From the NCBI RefSeq assembly GCF_024679245.1, contig NC_090176.1, forward strand, positions 18,469,293 through 18,533,292: DNA of 64,000 nucleotides, in the 5' to 3' direction. This document shows positions 12,615 to 64,000 of this stretch, one piece after another. Within the stretch, counting starts at the first letter, position 1, and the number at the start of each line of letters is the position of its first letter. The notes below the pieces were generated by a model that ran no database searches, was not told the origin of the DNA, and worked only from the letters and a program-made list of their open reading frames with translations. The position numbers were made by a program, and so were the translations under genes. The DNA comes from Pseudorasbora parva (taxonomy: Eukaryota; Chordata; Actinopteri; Cypriniformes; Gobionidae).

Positions 12615-13291
12615 AACTCGCAGCAAGACAGAATACATGTGTGTGAATGAGAGGGAACCAAGTGGAACAGTGAGGTTACAGGGAGAAGAGGTAAAGAAGG
12701 TGCAGGATTTTAAGTACTTAGGGTCAACAGTCAAGAGCAATGGGGAGTGTGGAAAAGAGGTGAAGAAACGTGTGCAGGCAGGTTGGAATGGGTGGAGAAA
12801 AGTGTCAGGTCTGTTGTGTGATAAAAGAGTACCAGCAAGAATGAAAAGAAAGGTGTACAGGACAGTAGTGAGACCAGCGATGTTGTATGGTTTGGAGACA
12901 GTTGCACTGAGGAAAAGACAGGAGGAAGAGCTAGAGGTAGCAGAGCTGAAGATGTTGAGGTTCTCTTTGGGAGTGACGAGGATGGATAGGATCAGGAATG
13001 AGTACATCAGAGGGACAGCACATGTGATATGTTTTGGAGACAAAGTTAGAGAGGCCAGGCTGAGATGGTTTGGACATGTTCAGAGGAGGGAGAGGGAATA
13101 TATTGGTAAAAGGATGCTGAGCTGCCAGGCAGGAGGTCAAGAGGAAGACCAAAGAGGAGGTTTATGGATGTAGTGAAGGAGGACATGAAGGTAGTCGGCC
13201 TGAGAGAAGAGGATACAGAGGATGGGACTAGATGGAGGCAGATGATTCGCTATGGCGACCCCTTGAGGGAACAGCCGAAAGAAAAAGAAGA
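12615..13291 (+). pseudogene. LINE fragment C: C-terminal part and 3' end
   Basis: Continues fragment B. The frame reads KTEYMCVNERE, KYLGSTVKSNGECGKEVKKR, RPAMLYGLETVALRKRQ, RWFGHVQRRERE and WRQMI. It ends with the typical 3' tail 'cagccgaaagaaaaagaaga', placing the retrotransposon 3' end at about 13291. A 209-residue frame stays open through most of it, but frameshifts occur near 13110 and 13240. Confidence 0.75.
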
Positions 13292-13296
13292 TACAG

Positions 13297-13481
13297 CAGT
13301 GGTTCCCAAACCTATCCTGGGGACCCCTCACCACTGCACATTTTGTATGTCTCCCTCATTAGACACACCTAATTAAAGTCTTGCAGTCTCTACTAATGAG
13401 CTAATAAGTTGATGTTAGTTGAGGGAGACATGCAAAATGTGCACTGGTGGGAGGTCCCCAGGACAGATTTGGAAACCACTG
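13297..13481. mobile_element. 185-bp palindromic MITE, hAT-like ends
   Basis: A near-perfect inverted repeat. The left arm begins CAGTGGTTCCCAAACC, and the right arm reversed begins CAGTGGTTTCCAAATC. Both arms continue for about 60 bases around a short AT-rich centre. It sits immediately after the LINE tail. Flanks are partly similar but no clean 8-bp duplication is visible. Confidence 0.75.
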
Positions 13482-13539
13482 TTATACAAAAAGATAAAAG
13501 TTTATGTTTTAGTAACTAGAAAAGAATGCTATTATGACC

Positions 13540-13724
13540 ATGTTCACACCAAGGACTATAAAATGATAAAGTTGTAGTTCAAAAATCATTCTAAATATAA
13601 GAGTAGCACATCCCACACATAAATAGTGATCGTGCTGAAAACTGAAAAAAAAAACTAAATATTGTCTGTTGGTGCAAATACTAATATATTACAGGTCTCT
13701 TTCTTGGTGTGAACATGCCTTAAG
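13540..13724. mobile_element. Short inverted-repeat MITE ('ttcacacca' family)
   Basis: The left end 'catgttcacaccaagga' and the right end 'tcttggtgtgaacatg' are inverse copies of each other. No coding content. A related, larger copy is at 47093-47412. Confidence 0.6.
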
Positions 13725-13739
13725 AAATGAGGTGCAAAG

Positions 13740-14723
13740 TAGTAGTAGTTTCACCTTTTATTGAAGTAGCCTATTTACAAGTGCTGGAAAAGGAGACTGC
13801 CAACCAGTGCAAAATCTGTACACAAAATTCTGATGCATTTTGTATATATACAAGAGATTAGTAGAGGATAGGAGACACTCAGCCATTCATGCATGTAACA
13901 GGGCATACATCTGCAAAGATTGAGGGCTTGGAAAAAGACCTGAAGACATTTGACTTGATTGGACTTGTGACTCAAGCCGTTGAAAAGTAAATTACTGCAG
14001 TTAATCTCTATAGGATTTTAAAGGATGCTGAGTAATTGCAGCAAATCTCAATACGTTTGACTATTAAATATATTTTATACTCCACACCATTTTATGTCAA
14101 CATAATTTGATCATTTATATATAAACCCTCACATCTGTCTTTCAGTGCATACTACAGATTCTTACCACTCATGTGGTGGTAACACGCCAACTCTCCTCTA
14201 GCAGAGCCAAGAGGAGTGGTGACCAAACCAGCATAACGAATCCAGAAAAATGGAAGCAAAACAAATTAAAAGGACACTTTTAACTGCATTGAGCAAAACC
14301 ATGATATTAAAACAATGAAGCACCAAGAACATTTTCATCAACACTACTATGACTTAAAGTCTCTTAATGAGTCATGTATCCAGATCAGAACACCTTGATT
14401 GGCTCCTCCATAAGGTTTTTTTTAGAGATGCTAATGCATTCTGCAAAAAGGACAATTACTGCACGTTCATGCTGGATGCAAAATTAGTCTAGTCTTATAC
14501 ACCAGGGTTGTTCCCCTTTCAGTGATCTTAACAAAGGCTAAAAATCAGTCCAGGCAAAAATGTGGGATAGAAAATAAAACAACAAGAAAAAAAGAAAATC
14601 ACAATCTTGCATGAATAAAGTGCATAAAAACTTAAAAATGGAGATTAGAAAAACTATCCTCCAACAACAGAGCCAAACAAAAGGAAAACAAAGTTTCAGT
14701 GAGAACATGGTTTGTGAATGTGG
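13740..14723 (-). terminator. ube2a: ube2a-like 3' UTR with poly(A) signal at 13757-13762 (minus strand)
   Basis: AATAAA reads on the minus strand at 13757-13762, about 960 bases past the stop codon. The intervening DNA lacks recognised repeats, consistent with an exonic 3' UTR. RAD6-type genes commonly have long 3' UTRs. Confidence 0.6.
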
Positions 14724-18557
<3,834 letters not shown>

Positions 18558-19339
18558 CTTTAACTACACTAAAAGCGTCAGCAATTATTTTTAGAGCCCT
18601 AATAACAAACACCAATGTAACTGTATATGTCACAACAACAGTGATGATTAATATTCCTTTCTGAGTACAAGACGTCTTTTCACGAGACACGGTTATACCA
18701 CCTGTCCAGCACAGGGGGATTATTTGCGTCTGAAAACACAAAATCATAATTTAAATGTATGTTAATCGCATTTCTTAATTGTTAATCGATGTTTTTAGAA
18801 ACACAATAATTGACATATAACTATTTGTTTGAAATATTTATGGGTTAAGATAAATAATTCTATAATTTGCCTGAAATGTTCTTCTCAGACTACGTTAATG
18901 GTACAGATCCCCCTATTATTCTAACAGTTGGTACGGTCGGAGGAGCAGCCTCGATGACGTTTCTGTGGGAGGAATGAGGTCAGTGTCCTCCTAGCGGTTA
19001 ATGGCGGGAAATGCAATAAACGACATTATTATCGTACTCTGACGTGAAGGATATTTCACAACAGGTAAATGATTACTGTTCATTTGTTTTTTTCTCTTTC
19101 GATCATATATTCGATTATAATCAGGAGGGAAGTCATTTTTGGCTTTTATAAAGAGGGCATTTGACTTGAGAGAGCTTGACTTTTGAGAGTTTAGAAGTGT
19201 GTGGACTAGGCTATAATATAACAAAATTGAACGTTACATGTAACCAGTGAAAATAAATACCACAAGTACCTATCTAAATACATAGATAGGCACTTGTCTA
19301 CAAGAGGTGAAAAATGAATCATGATGCGGTACATTCATT
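18558..19339. promoter_or_regulatory. Intergenic gap: ube2a-like 5' flank and ankrd10 downstream flank
   Basis: About 0.8 kb separates the ube2a-like start codon from the ankrd10 poly(A) signal, so the E2 promoter must lie here or overlap the end of ankrd10. No TATA box or recognised repeat stands out. The 5' UTR extent is unknown. Confidence 0.45.
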
Positions 19340-19619
19340 AACCATTTTATTCATACAGTACACAGCTAATTGCTATGTACGAAACTGGTGCCAGTAAACA
19401 ATTACATCTTATATGTAGGCACAATACATTATGTTCTAACAAATAATGCATAAAAAATTAACAGCTTCTGGGACTGAATTAAATTCCCTAAATAATAATG
19501 ATAAAAAAGGATTGCACTTTTTTATACAAATACAGTGACTCTTTAAAAGTACATCGACTTGTAGCAATTTAGCACATTCTGTATAGATATATAAAGGCAT
19601 ATGAGTCTGATGGGACATC
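19340..19619 (-). terminator. ankrd10: ankrd10 3' UTR with poly(A) signal at 19346-19351 (minus strand)
   Basis: AATAAA reads on the minus strand about 270 bases past the ankrd10 stop codon, giving a compact 3' UTR that ends less than 0.8 kb upstream of the ube2a-like start. Confidence 0.7.
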
Positions 19620-60386
<40,767 letters not shown>

Positions 60387-60392
60387 TTTATT
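60387..60392 (-). terminator. naxd: naxd poly(A) signal
   Basis: AATAAA on the minus strand 73 bases past the naxd stop codon, giving a very short 3' UTR. Confidence 0.65.
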
Positions 60393-60464
60393 TAGTAGCG
60401 TTGAGATGCAGACCTTTAGTCTTTATAATGACCATGAAATGATGAATAGGATTAAACACACAGT

Positions 60465-60615
60465 TTAGCTTTCAAACAACTTTTTGAAAGCGCTGCTTAT
60501 CTCCTGGATCATGTCAGAGGTGGTGGTTGATCTGCTGTGTTTGTGGAAGGCCTGGCGATTACATTGCCTTGTTAGAGTCGTAGCACCGAATGCAGCTACC
60601 AGCGAGGGATTCATG
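60465..60615 (-). CDS. naxd: naxd last coding exon (ATP-dependent NAD(P)H-hydrate dehydratase)
   Basis: Acceptor ttcacag|CATGAATC. After one base completing the upstream codon, the exon encodes 49 residues and ends TAA at 60465-60467. The run [21 protein letters not shown] and [12 protein letters not shown] followed by a final AFKKLFES matches the C-terminus of NAXD (formerly CARKD). Family knowledge: the enzyme, mitochondrial and cytosolic, uses ATP to dehydrate the damaged cofactor forms NADHX and NADPHX, working with the epimerase NAXE. Only this exon is inside the window; the ribokinase-like core and ATP-binding residues lie upstream, beyond 64000. An adjacent upstream exon was searched for by eye in 60616-64000 and not found. 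Confidence 0.85.
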
Positions 60616-63600
60616 CTGTGAAAAAAAGAGAAACATTTACTATTAAAGAAGCCATATGACCTTTTACCAAGTGTTGATTTTGTTTTTGAGTTCTACTAGA
60701 ATAGGTTAACAGTCATCCTTCCCTCGGACTGTAACAAATCCTTCCCTCATGGGTCAAATTGACCTGACGCCCTAAAATTAGTCCAGAAAGCTTTTTTTTT
60801 TGTGGAGATTTTATTTCCCTTTAAAATTACTAGATTTTGTCAATCAATAAATATTTTATTAAACCACAGTCTTCACATTTTTACAACTTAAATTCAAAAT
60901 AACTCCCAATTTAATGCTTAACTCTTTTAAAGGTGGGGCAAGCGATATTTGAAAAAAAATGTTTAAAAGCTTGTTGGACGACAACAATCAGCATTATGGG
61001 GGTGTATGACAGTGGAGAAGAGAAAAAAGAAGTCATTCATTTTCAATGGGAGCCGAGCGGCGAGCTCCGGCAAGAGCGGCACGTCTTGAACGATTTGGGC
61101 GTCGATGAGTTGAAATCAGCTCAACTTTATGGTAATGAAAATGTAGAAGTGCTGCGCTTGAGAGAAATCCAGAGAACGCAGGCATATAAACTTTGGTTCC
61201 GACGACATTAGTTCCCAAAATGTAAGAGAAATGTATCATTGCTGTGTGGGTTTCTCTATCGTTTATGACAAGATCATTCATAGTGATGTGTAATTTGTTA
61301 AGAGGTCGCGCAACACTATTTTATAGGCGCTAGAACGCTCGTTGTTCAGCGGGTATGCAATTCATTCTTACTTTCACATTTAAACAGTTTCATGAGGTTA
61401 ACTTAAACCCTACTTGTGGTCAGTCTATCCATCAACACGCTTGTTTGATTTGCGGCCTCTTTAAATAGTTTAAAAAAATAATAAACATTCAATCTATGTC
61501 AGAGCAGCAGTGCGTCCACAAAGCTTTCTACAGCGTCGTTTGTAGGGCGGCAAGAGCGAATTTTGACGCTCTCGCCGGCCGGTGTGAACGCACGGTAAGG
61601 TCTGAAGAGACAATCATACAGGAAAGAATAGCCTACTATTGTCTTTTACTGTACATGATAATTCATATTAAGAAATTAACTGAAATTACATTTATTACAA
61701 AATGATTTCAAATGCACATGCAAACAATTTTTAATTTCTAGTCATGCATTTTATCATTGTGGATTTCCTAAAAATAGAATGCAAAAAAAAAAAAAAAAAA
61801 ATTCTCGTCTCGTTCTCGTGAACCCGATCTCGTGTCTCGTCTCGTGAGACAAGCATTTCGTCACACCCCTACTTGCTTGTATTTATTATTGTGTACTTGT
61901 TATTTTTTGTGCTTTGTCGTTCATTCATCTTCTTCACTTTGTTTGTCATGAAACAAATATTTTTGTTGTGCTTCTGTTATAATAAACAGACATCCACTCT
62001 CAGCTAGTGAGTTGTTCAGGCTGATGAAAGCTTGAGAATGCGGTGTTTACTGTTTAACGTCCTTGTTAGTGCCCCCACCTTGCATGCCAGAGATAGGGGT
62101 TTGAGGCCATTCCCGTTAGGAGTGGAGAGTGCGCTTTAGAGGTGGAGCAATGCAGAAAGGGATGTGTTTGTTTGGGTAGATTTCTAATATCAACAATGTT
62201 CAGCAATGACTTAGAAATTACACTTAGGCCGCCTACACACTGGCTGTGTGGCTTAAGCGTTTCAGCTGTGTGGCATGTCCCTTTTTATTTCAGCTCCCAT
62301 GTTAACAGGTTAGAGCTTGCACAATGCCTGCGCGACAGGCTGTAAATACATGCATGCTAGAAATAGAACTGACACCTACTTTTCACGCTATACACAAGAG
62401 AGTTGGAATAATTTCCAGACAAAAAAAAAAAAGAAAAAAAAAGAAAGAAAAAAAGGTCTGACATTTTGACACAAATACACATGAATAAATTACATTTTGA
62501 TGTTTGAAAGTCTCTAGGGTGACAAAAATAATTATTGATTTTCAAATATTGCACCTGTCAATACAGAAAGAAATAGGCTACAGAATATTTTGCCGTAAAT
62601 ACTGCCGACATTGTCTTTGCTGTATCAGTAGGCTATATAGTTATGTTTAACAAAGTATATGCCTTTCCTGCATGTCACCTAGCAGCAGCAGCGCCATTTC
62701 AGACATTTCTGGTGTGCAGAGTGATTCAGCTCAGAATCTCTTCCATTGGGTGTCTTTGCTGACCTCTTGTGGAAAAAGATAACATGATATTTCATGACTC
62801 TTGCCACTAGATGGCCTTATAGCTCTATATTGAGCAAACGAGCTGTTCTGATGGTCCCTAAAGTCAGTTTCTCTGCAACATGCCTTCAGATTAAGGCTGG
62901 GCGATATTGCAAAAAACAAAACAAAAAAACAATTCTAATTCGTTAATTGGTCTGATAAAATTGAGATCTTTTTTTATGTTAAACTAGTTACCTAAAAACA
63001 ACTACAATATGATTCTCTTTATTAACCATCTGGTTAAAAATGTCATATGCCAAGTGCACTCATCTAAAGGTGATCAACATGGTTTAAATGTAAAACAAAA
63101 TAACATTTAATATATATCTGCAGAAAATATGCAGAAAATGTGAAGGATAATATTGTACAAACATTCCTTAAAGGGGTCATATAATGGTACATGCACTTTT
63201 ACAAGTTGATTATACATCAATGTGTGTTGGTAGTGACTGTACACAACCATTAATGATAAAAATCCATTAAGTGTTTTTTTTTTTTTTTTTTTTAAATCTC
63301 CTTATATGTTTTAACCGGTCTGAAATCAAGCCGTTCGATGTGTGATGTCACACGTTCGGACACCCCTCCACGACTTCCCTGAGCGAGGTCCTATGGAGAG
63401 CGCAAGCTGTCCGCCATTGTGGATACCTGAAGCAGAATGGCGTCTAAGCGATTGTAGTGTTCTGTTCTTGGGTGTAATAATGAACACAGCAGTCATTTTG
63501 ATGTTGATATATCTGATATATCGAATGATACGGTTGAACTTGCACAGATGTGTCCTGAGAGACTCGCGTTGTCAAACTTTCTCCTGTTGTCGAAGCAATG

Positions 63601-64000
63601 CTTCACACTCAAAGCCCCCAAAGAACAGCGGGGCGGGGTGAGAAAAGCTCATTAGCATAAATGGCACATGCACAGAAACGGGTTGCTGAAAAAACCTGTT
63701 TTTCACCAGGTTAAATGAGTGATTTCTTAGAATACTAAATAGAATTTTGAATTAAAGTATATTACAAAGTTTTAATTTAGACACAAAATAATCATCCTAA
63801 AGATCCTATATGCTCAGAATTAATATAATAAAAGTAAAGTGCAAAATATTTCTTAGCCAAAAAGTAATAGCAATAAATAACACCAGTAATAGGCTATTAA
63901 TAGCAAATGCTTTGTAAAAACTAAAAATAAATCACCTTTCAGCCTGTCACCATCATGCAAACATGCGGTAGTAGCTCTTTACAGGTTTTTCCATTTGAGC
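60616..64000. other. naxd last intron (part), repeat-rich
   Basis: Holds several recognisable pieces but no exon. 60930-61330 is a CpG-bearing repeat-like block ('gggagccgagcggcgagctc'). 61765-61875 has 'tctcgtctcgt' runs ending 'cgtcacacccctac', which looks like a hAT right end. 'ggctgggcgatattg' at 62894 resembles a hAT left end. The rest is AT-rich. Confidence 0.5.
63170..63720. repeat. Interspersed repeat with a zinc-finger-like broken frame
   Basis: Begins 'taaaggggtcatataatggt', a start familiar from cyprinid repeats. At about 63438 a frame reads MASKRL, stop, CSVLGCNNEHSSHFDVD, which looks like a decayed transposon-encoded C-x(3-4)-C finger. A T-run of about 23 lies at 63269-63293. 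Confidence 0.45.

Noticed and set aside
60933..61211. 92-codon plus-strand frame (MGVYDSGEEKKEV...)
   Set aside because: Part of a CpG-bearing repeat-like block in the naxd intron. No catalytic or domain motif recognised, and no splice context.
63342..63641. 99-codon frame with a hydrophobic stretch, considered as a small membrane protein
   Set aside because: It lies inside an interspersed repeat. The more meaningful frame there is a broken zinc-finger-like relic in another phase.

Overview
The window reads as nuclear DNA of a teleost fish, most likely a cyprinid. It is AT-rich, its protein-coding exons are short and separated by large introns with GT..AG boundaries, it carries long TA and TTTC microsatellites, and it is crowded with DNA transposons (Tc1/mariner, hAT-like, TTAA-target elements) of the kind that dominate cyprinid genomes. 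The species call is inference; the gene and transposon calls rest on reading frames, splice sites, terminal repeats and target-site duplications that can be seen.

Four vertebrate genes are present. On the + strand, ing1 (two coding exons, 1734-6357) encodes a complete 309-residue ING-family PHD-finger protein. On the - strand follow a complete six-exon RAD6-type ubiquitin-conjugating enzyme gene (14724-18557, 152 residues, closest to UBE2A), a complete six-exon ankrd10 gene (19620-58532, about 407 residues, with a 22.5 kb third intron), and the last coding exon plus 3' end of naxd (60465-60615). ING1, ANKRD10 and NAXD are also neighbours on human 13q34, so this is conserved synteny. The spliced UBE2A-like gene between ing1 and ankrd10, and naxd lying upstream of ankrd10, are local differences from the human order as I recall it.

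The rest is mostly transposon-derived. Intron 1 of ing1 holds a TTAA-bounded element split by a hAT-like element with a perfect 8-bp duplication. Between ing1 and ube2a is a decayed LINE (7831-13291) broken into three collinear pieces by two insertions, the larger of which carries a THAP-like zinc-finger relic. Introns of ankrd10 hold an apparently intact Tc1 element with a 321-residue DD34E transposase and IR/DR-type ends (22915-24543), two dead Tc1 relics, several hAT-like elements with target-site duplications, a set of TTAA-bounded palindromic elements, a 303-bp tandem duplication, and an inverted repeat whose two arms carry opposed TTTC/GAAA tracts.

Functionally, ing1 (H3K4me3 reader) and the RAD6-like E2 (histone H2B and PCNA ubiquitination in its family) both act on chromatin, but nothing here shows co-regulation. 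I see no tRNA, rRNA, CRISPR array or bacterial-type operon. The most notable objects are the intact Tc1 element, the extra spliced UBE2A-like gene and the multi-level nested insertions.
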